NCBI RefSeq assembly: GCF_001636345.1
Contig: NZ_KV440945.1
Coordinates: 4,189,854 to 4,253,853 of the forward strand
Source: Cytobacillus gottheilii
GTDB taxonomy: Bacteria > Bacillota > Bacilli > Bacillales > Cytobacillaceae
DNA length: 64,000 bases
Reading direction: 5' to 3'
The position numbers were made by a program, and so were the translations under genes. Under the pieces are notes generated by a model. That model saw only the letters and a list, made by a program, of their open reading frames with translations, did no database searches and was not told the origin of the DNA. Positions 1 to 8,724 of the stretch are shown here, piece by piece. The number at the start of each line of letters is the position of its first letter. Position 1 is the first letter of the stretch.

Positions 1-523
1 GTTTAATAAACTCACCATTAAATTCGGCGTTTCTTAATTCTTGAGGATTTAATGTTTTATCAGTAGCATTTAATCTTAAAAAAAGTTCAACAATATATTC
101 TCTCTCTATATTGAAATTAATAACTCTCGCCGTAAAAGGGTAGCTCCAAATAATCTTTTTTTCTTCTACAGTTAATTCACTAAACATTTTATTGGCGTAT
201 GAGCTTGATGAATTTGATAAATACCTTGCATTTAAGGAAAATTCATCATTAATATAATCATAAACTGCCCCAATTCTTTGTTGACCATCTATTATGCTAG
301 TAGTCATATCTCCAGTATCTGGGTTAACAGTTTGGTTATATAAATAAATTTCAGGGATTGAATACCCTAATAAAATCGTTTCGATTAATTTAACTTGATC
401 CTTCGGACCCCAAACATAGTTTCTTTGAAATGACTGATCAACAATTAGGTTACCTGATCTTCTATCATCCACCAAATTCTTTACAGTTCTATTTTCGTTA
501 GATATCTTTTCAATTATTCTCAC
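1..523 (-). CDS. DUF262 (GmrSD N-terminal-like) protein, 3' part outside the window
   Basis: The reading frame is open from a GTG at 523 to the window edge, giving 174 residues. The GTG has an AAGGTGA ribosome site 6 nt upstream. Visible motifs are FQRNYVW (about residues 32-38), the family hallmark IDGQQR (about 77-82), and LFLRLN followed by LNPQELRNA near residues 145-165. These are typical of DUF262, the ParB/Srx-like nucleotide-binding N-terminal domain of GmrSD-type enzymes, which in some members restricts glucosylated phage DNA. The C-terminal domain that would decide the enzymatic type lies off the window. The start overlaps the end of the nucleotidyltransferase-like gene by 14 bp, so the two are probably translationally coupled. 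Family call is firm; function is inferred. Confidence 0.85.
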   Translation of the reverse strand, partial: MRIIEKISNENRTVKNLVDDRRSGNLIVDQSFQRNYVWGPKDQVKLIETILLGYSIPEIYLYNQTVNPDTGDMTTSIIDGQQRIGAVYDYINDEFSLNARYLSNSSSSYANKMFSELTVEEKKIIWSYPFTARVINFNIEREYIVELFLRLNATDKTLNPQELRNAEFNGEFIK

Positions 524-1106
524 AGAACTTCACCTTACATTCATTAATAGATTTTTTGTAATAATATTCCACTGCATCCCATGTTTCAAATATCCTATAG
601 TTTATTTCATTATTTAATTCATATTCCAATTGAATAATTGCCTCAAATTCACCTGTCTTCTCTAGCCAATTTCTATATTCAGAGTTCTTTTCAGAAAACC
701 CATCAAAAATAATAAACTTTCTAAATATAGCACTTGTTACTTGTTTATGCTTGTAATATTTAAACCTACCAGAGTAAAATTCCTCCAAATACGCATCCCT
801 AAATGTTCTATAAATATTTGAACTAACGATAGCTATATCAATATCTGAGTCTTCATTAAAATCTTTTAATTCCTTTTCAGGATTTAAACTATAACCTATT
901 TTTGCACTTCCAAATATATTAATATCATTCTTATGTACACCTAAAAGATTAGCTACGCTTATTTTAAAAGAGTCATATTTTTTTATTGATTCAACGGTAG
1001 GTATATCGCCAAAACAAAAAGCATGACTTCCTAGTAAATCTTCGTTATAAATTTCATCTATATCTTTAGATAAGATTGACTTTTTTTCCTCTAATAATAA
1101 AGACAT
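510..1106 (-). CDS. Nucleotidyltransferase-fold protein in the defence operon
   Basis: A 198-residue protein with AAAGGAGATAAGAA before its ATG. It carries a Pol-beta-type nucleotidyltransferase signature: FGSAKIG (GS at 66-67), then DSDIDIAI with D88 and D90 as the likely metal ligands. The fold is shared by MNT antitoxins, aminoglycoside nucleotidyltransferases and CD-NTases, and the sequence alone does not tell me which. The spacing between GS and the DxD is longer than in MNT proteins. There is no visible HEPN partner with an RxxxxH motif beside it. It sits 50 bp after the 131-residue gene and overlaps the DUF262 gene by 14 bp, so it belongs to the same transcription unit. Substrate unknown. 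Confidence 0.7.
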   Translation of the reverse strand: MSLLLEEKKSILSKDIDEIYNEDLLGSHAFCFGDIPTVESIKKYDSFKISVANLLGVHKNDINIFGSAKIGYSLNPEKELKDFNEDSDIDIAIVSSNIYRTFRDAYLEEFYSGRFKYYKHKQVTSAIFRKFIIFDGFSEKNSEYRNWLEKTGEFEAIIQLEYELNNEINYRIFETWDAVEYYYKKSINECKVKFCENN

Positions 1107-1156
1107 TTCTTATCTCCTTTATAAAATGATTACTGTACTTTCTGTAGAAAAACGAG

Positions 1157-1552
1157 TTAGATATTTTTCAAGTATTTTGGGTTTATCCTAACCCTCTCAT
1201 TTAAACAATGTTTCTTCCAATAATAGTTATCTCTGTCAACATTATTATTACATAATGAGGTGAACTCATCTCTTAGTTCTTTATTCTCGAAAATAAAATA
1301 ATCTCTATTCTTTTGACCACTCAGCATACTCATAAATGAAAAACCATAAGTTGAATAATTGTTAATCCCTGCTGTTCCCTTTGCAATAATATTTGCTATT
1401 TCTTGTATAGTAAATGTTTTGGTAATATCTTTCCGTTGCTTTTCAACTTCCACTAAAAAACTTACAAATAGTTTATCTGCATTTACGTTGTTTTCAAGAT
1501 TTGTTGTACTAAATAGTTTAAATTCCGGACATTCCCAATCAAAAGCAACCAA
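1157..1552 (-). CDS. Hypothetical 131-residue protein in the OLD/helicase operon
   Basis: I do not recognise this family. The start is a TTG with AAGGAGG 9 nt upstream; an in-frame stop lies two codons before it. The protein is soluble-looking, with no signal peptide or membrane segment, and its C-terminal third is rich in Asn, Tyr, Trp and basic residues (around residues 95-131). A predicted helix-rich middle part (about 30-60) includes an EIANII stretch. It starts 14 bp after the helicase gene and shares its direction and low GC, so it is likely a component or regulator of the same defence operon. No catalytic motif is evident. Confidence 0.6.
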   Translation of the reverse strand: MVAFDWECPEFKLFSTTNLENNVNADKLFVSFLVEVEKQRKDITKTFTIQEIANIIAKGTAGINNYSTYGFSFMSMLSGQKNRDYFIFENKELRDEFTSLCNNNVDRDNYYWKKHCLNERVRINPKYLKNI

Positions 1553-1566
1553 TAATTACTTCCTCC

Positions 1567-2679
1567 TTAATTAACGATTAATTCTTTTTCCAAAATGAAT
1601 TCGGCTACATACTTGTTTGAAACTACCTTTTGGTCTGTTACGAACGTTACACTGTATTTTGCTCTAGTTATTGCAACATATAAACCAGCCTTAGACTTCG
1701 GACTACTTACTGCAAGGTAATCATTTTGTAAGAATTTTTGTATCGGCCCATTAACTAAAATAACAACTCTTTCAAAAGTTAGTCCCTTAGATTTTCCGAA
1801 GTTTAGAGGAAATAAATAATCTGGACATTTTGTCCTTTTATCATATCTCAAAACTACTGGCTTATATTTTTTTATATATTTCTGTAGGTCACGACTTTTA
1901 ATATAAAACACACCATCATGACCGGTTATAAGTTTGTTTGTTGAAGTGGTTTGGGGCATTTCAGGGTAAAGTGAATCGGCTACATCGCATATTAATTGGT
2001 TACCTCTATGGCACTCCGTCTTATAGTAAATTGAACAAATCTTTTGTTTTTCCCACTCGGAAAATAAATTAAATATACGGGTCCCTTTGTATTTCTTGTT
2101 CTTTCTCCCGTTGTTCGTGAACAGTGTAGCTTGTCTATTGTCTCCCACCAAAATTGTGTTGATCTTGGAGAATAATAACAGGTATAGAAAGTCTAAGTCC
2201 GATCCTGCTAAATCCTGAACTTCATCTATCATTATTAGATCATACATATTTTCTAGACGGCTAATTACCATGCCTTTTGATAGTAAATTTACATTAAGCA
2301 CAAATTCACATATTTTATCCGTGTAAATATACTTGCCTTCCCGGAGATAGTATCTCTTAGTATCTCTTCTTGGGACGAACGGCACTGACATACCATTTAC
2401 GAACTCGATATTCTCAATTCGCTTTTCATCATACAAGAAGTTTTGATACGGTCTTACGCATTCTCTTAGTAAGAACGAGAACCAAGTTTGTATAGTAACA
2501 TTGGGGGGAATAAACCCCAAATCTTGATAAAACTTGTTTTTAATCTCTTCTGTGTTATCGATAGTAAATGTTGTTATTAAGATTTTTTTATCATTACATT
2601 CCTTAGCTCTTTTAACTAAATCTGATGTTTTTCCTGAACCAGCGGCAGCAATTATTACTGTATTATTCAATAGCTTCAT
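1567..2679 (-). CDS. Compact UvrD/Rep-like SF1 helicase (GajB-like)
   Basis: A 370-residue superfamily 1 helicase. Motifs seen: Walker A AAAGSGKT (11-18), Walker B DEVQD (152-156), motif III GDNRQAT (179-185), motif V-like SKGLTF (297-302) and motif VI YVAITRAK (334-341). UvrD, PcrA and GajB proteins are longer (the pcrA in this window has 739 residues). The 1B/2B accessory domains must therefore be greatly reduced. The start overlaps the end of the OLD/TOPRIM gene by 17 bp. An OLD nuclease plus UvrD-like helicase pair is the defining make-up of Gabija anti-phage systems, in which the helicase-like subunit joins the GajA nuclease. I infer that role; the compact size makes it a divergent type. 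Confidence 0.85.
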   Translation of the reverse strand: MKLLNNTVIIAAAGSGKTSDLVKRAKECNDKKILITTFTIDNTEEIKNKFYQDLGFIPPNVTIQTWFSFLLRECVRPYQNFLYDEKRIENIEFVNGMSVPFVPRRDTKRYYLREGKYIYTDKICEFVLNVNLLSKGMVISRLENMYDLIMIDEVQDLAGSDLDFLYLLLFSKINTILVGDNRQATLFTNNGRKNKKYKGTRIFNLFSEWEKQKICSIYYKTECHRGNQLICDVADSLYPEMPQTTSTNKLITGHDGVFYIKSRDLQKYIKKYKPVVLRYDKRTKCPDYLFPLNFGKSKGLTFERVVILVNGPIQKFLQNDYLAVSSPKSKAGLYVAITRAKYSVTFVTDQKVVSNKYVAEFILEKELIVN

Positions 2680-4264
2680 TTATATACTCCGGTATTACAA
2701 TTACTTCCTCTGTGTCAAAAATCCTCAAAGCACATTCATTTTTATTGCCAGAAGCAGTCATATATTTTATTAAATCGTCTTTTGTAGAAAACTCTTTTCC
2801 TAGGATATTATTCATTCTTTGAATTTCATTTACTGCAACCAACTGAGGTTCCAGTGTTTTTAATGTCTCATCAGTGCTGTGACAGATTTTAATTGTTGGA
2901 TGAGATAAATACTCACTATACTTATTTTTTATATTTTGTTCTACATTCCCGTCGTTATCAGTAACTACAGCAACTTGCTTTTTTAATTTATCAGCAATTT
3001 CAAGAAAACGTTTAAATGATAACCCTCTTACGGTTATTACGTCTATGCCATCATGAATAGGCAATTTATTGTACTTTTGTAGGTATGCCTTTTGAACGAT
3101 AAGTTCATCAGAAGGTCCTTCCACTAGAATCGCTTTTTCCGATAACAATAATCGGAGAGTGTCGTAGCCCGGAAGTTTTTTGAAATACTCATATGTATCT
3201 TCATTTAAATCTGTTAAGGTCATATGATTACCGTTATTAATAAGAATTACCTTATCTAACCCCAATTTATTTAATACATAATTACTATGGGTTGTTAATA
3301 CAATCTGCTTCCCTTCGCACTTACTAGAAATTTGGTCTACTAGTTTATTCAGATTTGTGAATGATAGGTGATTTTCTGGCTCTTCAATTAATACAACATG
3401 AGCATCGTTTTCACTAGCTTCTAGCGACAATTTTAGTTTAATTGAATTCTGTTCACCTTTTCCTATTAAATCAAACGGTATACTATCTAAATAAGCAATG
3501 AGGTTAGATTCCCAACCGTTTTTTTGAGAAATATCTAAAGAAATTGCCAGATTCTTTTCCGATATTTCTCCCGTTCTTTGAGATAGCGCCGTATTCAACT
3601 CCGAGATTGCTTCAATACTAGAAAATTGCTCTTTAATATCTCTAAAATGGAAATTTAGAGCTGCACGTTGTTTGGAATCCAATGTGCTACCAATAACATT
3701 AGATATATACCTATCAGGACCATTCCATGTTTTTCCTTCAGTAGTATCAATAAGGATGCATTTTACAGGGACGTTTCGGCTGGTGATGGCATTAGATGCA
3801 AAAGAATGCCAACTAACCTTATAGTACTCAATTGGAACATTATAAATATCAGATGTGGATTCAATATAATGCTCATATTCTTCAGAGTATTCTTCATTAA
3901 ACTCAATTTCTAACTTTACACCACAAGCATTCTCTCTAACTGAATTGATTGTTCCTTTTAAATGCGATGTTTGTTCATTCTCTTGGATATAAATTTCTAT
4001 TAATATATGTGGTGGTTTTTCTCTGCTACCCCGTTTAACATCACAAATATACCTATTAACAATCTCTTTATTAAAAATAAATGGATTTAACTCGTTATGT
4101 ATACTCCGCCGATGGAGTAAACCAGTTAAGGCCAAGTTAATTGCTTCCAAAATAGTAGATTTACCTTGCTCATTATTTCCTACAAGGATGTTCATAGTAT
4201 CATTCAATCTTAAATCCAAGTTTTGAATTGATTTATAGTTTTTTATTATGATTCTATTAATCAC
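2663..4264 (-). CDS. OLD-family ATPase/TOPRIM nuclease (GajA-like)
   Basis: A 533-residue protein with an ABC/SMC-type ATPase and a C-terminal TOPRIM domain. Seen: Walker A GNNEQGKST (29-37), signature-like GKGEQNS (268-274), Walker B VVLIEEPE (290-297), H-loop TTHS (H326), TOPRIM glutamate in VEGPSD (381-386) and the acidic pair in TDNDG (D436, D438). OLD nucleases use this TOPRIM site for metal-dependent DNA cleavage; in Gabija, GajA is a nicking endonuclease controlled by nucleotide levels. The start is a GTG with GGTGAG just upstream. It is the first gene of the five-gene operon. Very confident on domain architecture; the anti-phage role is inferred from family and neighbours. Confidence 0.9.
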   Translation of the reverse strand: MINRIIIKNYKSIQNLDLRLNDTMNILVGNNEQGKSTILEAINLALTGLLHRRSIHNELNPFIFNKEIVNRYICDVKRGSREKPPHILIEIYIQENEQTSHLKGTINSVRENACGVKLEIEFNEEYSEEYEHYIESTSDIYNVPIEYYKVSWHSFASNAITSRNVPVKCILIDTTEGKTWNGPDRYISNVIGSTLDSKQRAALNFHFRDIKEQFSSIEAISELNTALSQRTGEISEKNLAISLDISQKNGWESNLIAYLDSIPFDLIGKGEQNSIKLKLSLEASENDAHVVLIEEPENHLSFTNLNKLVDQISSKCEGKQIVLTTHSNYVLNKLGLDKVILINNGNHMTLTDLNEDTYEYFKKLPGYDTLRLLLSEKAILVEGPSDELIVQKAYLQKYNKLPIHDGIDVITVRGLSFKRFLEIADKLKKQVAVVTDNDGNVEQNIKNKYSEYLSHPTIKICHSTDETLKTLEPQLVAVNEIQRMNNILGKEFSTKDDLIKYMTASGNKNECALRIFDTEEVIVIPEYINEAIE

Positions 4265-4673
4265 TGTAACTCACCACTTTCTTGAATCTTAAAGTATGGA
4301 ATCTTCTAGAGAAATGGTTGTAATGCAGCACCATTTTATGTAATTGTCATTTAATATAATTGTATAATTTTCCATCTATTAATTCTACAAATTGCGATAA
4401 TTTTTTCACAATTCATTTTACAAAGAAAAAATGTACCGTAGTTTTTCGAGATAAGTCCTTTTTTAGCAAATAGAAGATTAGAAGATGATTGCAAGGATGT
4501 CTTATATAAGATTAAAGGGGAGACACCTATCCAAACCTTATTAAAAGGAAATGAGAAGTGGATTATTTTCTCATTCATTTGGCAATCATATAATTGTTAG
4601 TGCAATCTGTATGTCAAAGACAGAAGGGGACAAAAATACTCCTTCTGTTTTTATTTTGTATACATTGCCGTAA
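4265..4673. other. Intergenic region between the defence operon and the DUF1040-like gene
   Basis: About 410 bp, AT-rich. It should hold the promoter of the leftward defence operon, but I cannot single out a convincing -35/-10 pair. The only clear structure is a hairpin at 4620-4648. The open frames inside lack ribosome sites and recognisable motifs. Confidence 0.5.
4620..4656. terminator. Probable intrinsic terminator after the DUF1040-like gene
   Basis: An 8-bp perfect stem (ACAGAAGG / CCTTCTGT) followed on the plus strand by TTTTATTTT. It lies within 20-55 bp of the stop of the minus-strand gene ending at 4674. The better T-tract is on the plus strand, so direction is uncertain. Confidence 0.45.
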
Positions 4674-5186
4674 TTACATATCAGAATATCGCTTTACCTT
4701 TTCAAAAAGTTCTATTCTCTCATTTTGTGAAAAGTTTCGAACCAGATTTACTATTGCTTCAACCGTTAACCATCTACTTTCTTGAACAAAAAACGCTTTT
4801 AGGTTTTCTTTAAAGGGAATCGTAATCTGCTCACTCTCAATCCCTGCTTCAATGAAGAGCCTTATTACTTCTTCAATCTTATCCACATTAATTTCCTCTC
4901 TTCGTAGCATTAATTCTTGTTCAATACTTGACCAATATGAGGTCAGAAATTCCTCCCACTTATCATCCTCAAGGTAGAAAAAGTCTAGGTAAGATGTTTT
5001 CTCTAGGTCAATAAAGTTTTTAGTATATACTTCTCTACGACCAAAACTGTTATTTTCTTGAGAATAGAGACTTTGTAAGTTTGAAATTAATTGATTAAAC
5101 CTCACATCGGCTTGGTGTTCCCATATCTTCTGGAGCAGGGTTAATATTCTCTTAATTCTATTAGGGTCTCTCATAATGTGCTTCAT
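4674..5186 (-). CDS. DUF1040/YihD-like hypothetical protein
   Basis: A 170-residue protein. The N-terminal part, with RDPNRIKRIL and then KIWEHQADVRFNQLI (about residues 6-35), matches the pattern I know from short DUF1040-type proteins (MRDPxRI...IW...PDLRxxQLI). The rest has acidic and aromatic helices and no catalytic motif. It sits downstream of hsdR but is separated from it by an intrinsic terminator, so it is probably transcribed on its own. The start may be the second Met, four residues in, which places the family motif at the extreme N-terminus. Function unknown. Confidence 0.65.
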   Translation of the reverse strand: MKHIMRDPNRIKRILTLLQKIWEHQADVRFNQLISNLQSLYSQENNSFGRREVYTKNFIDLEKTSYLDFFYLEDDKWEEFLTSYWSSIEQELMLRREEINVDKIEEVIRLFIEAGIESEQITIPFKENLKAFFVQESRWLTVEAIVNLVRNFSQNERIELFEKVKRYSDM

Positions 5187-5243
5187 CCTTCCAGAATGAT
5201 TTTTAATTTAGAGTGTTGCTTTATGCAAGAAGTTTTGTTTTCT

Positions 5244-5285
5244 AAGATAAAAATAGACACCCTAATAAACATATCAAAGGTGTCT
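5244..5285 (-). terminator. Intrinsic terminator of the hsdMSR operon
   Basis: Stem AGACACC / GGTGTCT (5255-5261 with 5279-5285) followed on the minus strand by ATTTTTATC. It lies 58 bp after the hsdR stop. Confidence 0.65.
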
Positions 5286-5342
5286 TAAAAAAGGTAACTA
5301 TAGATTGGGTTTTCTGTTGTAGCTGTCAGCTTGGGTTACTAC

Positions 5343-8300
5343 TCAAGAAATCCCCTCTGCATTACGATTAATCATATCAATAATATCCAAAATCCCTTTT
5401 GCTTTTGGTAGTTGGTCTTTGAACACGACTGTTATCCCGCCTAATGTTGTAAAAGGATCCTGTTGTAAAGCTTGACGCCCAAGAGTTCCGTTTTTCACTA
5501 CATAATCGATAATTAATTCGACAAATCGAGTTTGTTGTAGATTTAGATTTTCTTCTGATAAGAATTTAGAGAAAGCTTCAACAGCTGCTTTTCGGTCTAG
5601 TCCAACGATTTTCCGAACAAGTTTTGTTATTGGTGTATCACCAAAATCTTTTTCATACTGTTCTTTAGAGCCTAGTTCATTCCATAGAATTTGCTCTAAG
5701 TACTCAATATCTTGTTTAGTTAATGGCTTATTATTACGAAGTTTATAGATTGCTAATGTGTCTTCATGTTGATGTTCTTTTAAATAATGTTCGACCTTTT
5801 TACGATAGCTTTGAAGATCATTCACATTTAAAATCGACTCGTTTTCTCTTACTTCCATTACTTCATCTTTAAAATCAGTGTAATAAATTTTCTGTTGGGT
5901 ACGCTCAATATAGCGAATTAAATCACGCAAGGCCTCACGTACTTTTTCTAAATCTGCTATCGAGGCTTCTTGCCAAAACTCACTTGTTCGCACTTCATCA
6001 ATAATTTCTTTTTGTGCTTCTACTGATGGAATTGTTCCTAATTTAGAAAGTGCCTCTGCTGTATCAACAACTCGACGAATAGGTTTAGTTGCATTGTTTG
6101 ACTGCAATTGTGCCAATTCTATTGTTAACATTAATAAGTCAAAACGCTTGGCTAATTCATCATCATCAAGTGGTGCTATTAACGGTGAAATATTTTCTTT
6201 TACTTCGTTAGTCTGAACAACGGATAAAGCTTGCCAGTTGTCTGCGTTTTGATACTTATGCACGTATTGCAAATATTGACGCACTCGGAAATTTTCATCG
6301 TTTAATGCACGTATATCAGCCAATATTTCTTTTATTAACTGCTGACGGTATTCAGAATAGGGCTGTACTTGATACTGAACATCTTGCAACTCACGAACAA
6401 TATCCACCTTTGAGTTAAACAACTTTTCTGTAAGGGTTTGTGTGACTTTCGATTCTTCTCCTTTTTCATTGGCACGAAAATACTCAAAGTTTCGCAAATA
6501 ATCAAAAATCAGGAAATACTCTTTATCCATTCCCGGACCAAATAAATCCTCACACAAACGTGTACCGCGACCAATCATTTGCCAGAATTTCGTTTTAGAA
6601 CGAACTTTTTTGAAGAAAACGAGATTTACAACTTCTGGTACATCAATTCCTGTATCAAGCATATCAACCGAAATCGCAATTTGTGGCATTTTATTTTTAT
6701 CTGAAAAGTCATCAATCAACGTTTGGTAATATTCCACGCTGTAATCAATAACTTCTGCAAAACTGCCACCGAATTCAGGGAATTTCAAATCGAAACGCTC
6801 TTTAATTGCTAGAGCGTGCTTATGATTTTTCGCAAATATAATTGTCTTTCCTAGTTTATCGCCGCCTTCTACTTTAATGCCGTGTTCCATAACATCTTGC
6901 AGAACGTGATCAATTGTATTTTTATTAAAGACAAATTGATTTATCGCAGCACTGTCGATATCTTTTACCTGTGGCTCATCTTCAAAAATTTCTTCAAATT
7001 CTTCTTGCTCTTCTTTTGATAAATCATCATAACGAATCCCATCATCTAAAATCTTTAATGTTGTCTCACGTGTGCGATAATCAACTAAATACTCGTCTTC
7101 TACTGCTTTTGACAGCTCATAGGCAAAAGTAGGTACGCCATTTTCTAAATCAAAAATCGTATATGTGTTTTTATCCAGTTCATCCTTTGGTGTTGCGGTT
7201 AACCCAACAAGCATCCCATCAAAATAGTCAAAAATACTTTTATACTTTTGATAAATCGAGCGGTGAGATTCATCGATAATGATTAAATCGAAATGACCGA
7301 CCGTAAATAAACGGTTTCCATCTTTACTTTTCACTTCATCAATCGAGTTCATCATCGTTGGATATGTTGAAAAAACCATCCGCGCATCCTCTGGATTCGA
7401 CTTTTTCTCAAGCATATTACTTAAAGACAAGTTCGGTAAGAGTGTGTTAAAGTTACGGAATGCTTGCTTAACAAGTGACTTACGATCCGCTAAAAATAAC
7501 ACATTTTTAATCCAATGATGCCTCGTTAGTACATCCACTAATGAAATGGCAGTACGAGTTTTCCCACTTCCTGTTGCCATGACGAGTAATGCTTTACGCC
7601 CGTTATGACTGAATGCATCACAAACAGCCAATATTGCTTCCTTTTGATAATAACGATTAGTTATGTCATCATTAATTTCAATATTGACTAATGGTTTCTT
7701 CAACTTTCGGCGATCAATGATAAGTTGTAATTCATCTTGAGTATAAAATCCAGATGTACTGCGAGCAGGATATTCATCATGCCAAATATGGGTTTCAAAG
7801 CCATTCGTATAGTAAATAACTGGTCGAATTTGCTGGGCTTGTTCAATACAATCTGCATACAGCTTAGCTTGCTGACGACCAACTTTTGCATCTCTCGAAG
7901 TCCGTTTTGCTTCGACAACTGCTAACACTTTACCGTTTGTCCCAAGTAACACATAGTCAACAAAGCCTTCCCCGGTGTTGTTCGGCATTCCTCGCACTGG
8001 ATATTCCTCAAGCACATTTTTAGCGATTTCCCAGCCTGCTAATTTCAAGTCTAGGTCAATATAACGTTTCCGTGTTTCAAACTCTGATATTTCATCGACT
8101 TGAAACTGATATTCTTCTTGTTGCATAACTCGGTTCGCTGTTAACTCCTTACGAAGTTCTTCATTTTGTTTACGCAACTCTTCTAGACTCTGGTCTTTTG
8201 CACTTAGTTTTTCATATAAATCGTGAAGTTCTTCCGGTCGTTCACGCTTGTACTCCGATGTATAAAGAAGAGATTCATTAAATTCCGATGATGTAAATTC

Positions 8301-8681
8301 CTCTGCATAACAATAATCAATCCATGAAATAAATTGATGTAAATTGTGTAATGATAAAACCGCTTCATCTCGTGTAATTGCAACATTTGTATGCACAGCT
8401 GCATTGCCTAACTTCACAACATATTTCAATATCGGCAACAATTCTTCATCAATAATGGCTAGGAAATGTCTATCATGAATTAAGCTTGATAAATTATCTT
8501 GATATGGAATCTTTACATCTTGGTCAAACTGATACACCCATTTCACCGCTAACTCCAGCGCGCGGCGCGATAAAATCGCACACGTCGCTGGACTAACTTG
8601 CATCGCTTTTTCTGCTTCTAAACAAGCATTGGTAAAGCTACTAAATGCTTGTTTCTCCTGCAAAAATCCAAAATTCGACAT
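5343..8681 (-). CDS. hsdR: Type I restriction endonuclease subunit R
   Basis: The ATP-dependent translocase/nuclease subunit of the type I restriction enzyme (1112 residues from the chosen start). Order: a DUF4145-like N-terminal domain (about 10-130), a coiled segment, the HsdR nuclease domain with VDY, VEAK and QxxxY residues (about 230-280), then a DEAD-type helicase with TGSGKT and DESH motifs, and an EcoEI-type C-terminal domain. I start at the ATG at 8681 because AAAGGAG lies 8 nt before it; an upstream in-frame ATG at 8711 has no such site. It follows hsdS in the same operon. Complete, with no frameshift seen. Confidence 0.95.
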   Translation of the reverse strand: MSNFGFLQEKQAFSSFTNACLEAEKAMQVSPATCAILSRRALELAVKWVYQFDQDVKIPYQDNLSSLIHDRHFLAIIDEELLPILKYVVKLGNAAVHTNVAITRDEAVLSLHNLHQFISWIDYCYAEEFTSSEFNESLLYTSEYKRERPEELHDLYEKLSAKDQSLEELRKQNEELRKELTANRVMQQEEYQFQVDEISEFETRKRYIDLDLKLAGWEIAKNVLEEYPVRGMPNNTGEGFVDYVLLGTNGKVLAVVEAKRTSRDAKVGRQQAKLYADCIEQAQQIRPVIYYTNGFETHIWHDEYPARSTSGFYTQDELQLIIDRRKLKKPLVNIEINDDITNRYYQKEAILAVCDAFSHNGRKALLVMATGSGKTRTAISLVDVLTRHHWIKNVLFLADRKSLVKQAFRNFNTLLPNLSLSNMLEKKSNPEDARMVFSTYPTMMNSIDEVKSKDGNRLFTVGHFDLIIIDESHRSIYQKYKSIFDYFDGMLVGLTATPKDELDKNTYTIFDLENGVPTFAYELSKAVEDEYLVDYRTRETTLKILDDGIRYDDLSKEEQEEFEEIFEDEPQVKDIDSAAINQFVFNKNTIDHVLQDVMEHGIKVEGGDKLGKTIIFAKNHKHALAIKERFDLKFPEFGGSFAEVIDYSVEYYQTLIDDFSDKNKMPQIAISVDMLDTGIDVPEVVNLVFFKKVRSKTKFWQMIGRGTRLCEDLFGPGMDKEYFLIFDYLRNFEYFRANEKGEESKVTQTLTEKLFNSKVDIVRELQDVQYQVQPYSEYRQQLIKEILADIRALNDENFRVRQYLQYVHKYQNADNWQALSVVQTNEVKENISPLIAPLDDDELAKRFDLLMLTIELAQLQSNNATKPIRRVVDTAEALSKLGTIPSVEAQKEIIDEVRTSEFWQEASIADLEKVREALRDLIRYIERTQQKIYYTDFKDEVMEVRENESILNVNDLQSYRKKVEHYLKEHQHEDTLAIYKLRNNKPLTKQDIEYLEQILWNELGSKEQYEKDFGDTPITKLVRKIVGLDRKAAVEAFSKFLSEENLNLQQTRFVELIIDYVVKNGTLGRQALQQDPFTTLGGITVVFKDQLPKAKGILDIIDMINRNAEGIS

Positions 8682-8724
8682 CACATCAACTCCTTTACGA
8701 GATAAATTCATTCAACTCTTATTG

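Noticed and set aside
510-1106. MNT/HEPN toxin-antitoxin pair
   Set aside because: No HEPN RxxxxH protein next to the nucleotidyltransferase; the neighbour is a DUF262 protein instead.
1359-1574. Plus-strand open frame opposite the 131-residue gene
   Set aside because: Antisense shadow; the minus-strand gene has a strong ribosome site and operon context.
4351-4578. 75-residue open frame on the minus strand
   Set aside because: No ribosome site, no motif and unlikely composition; lies in the promoter area of the defence operon.
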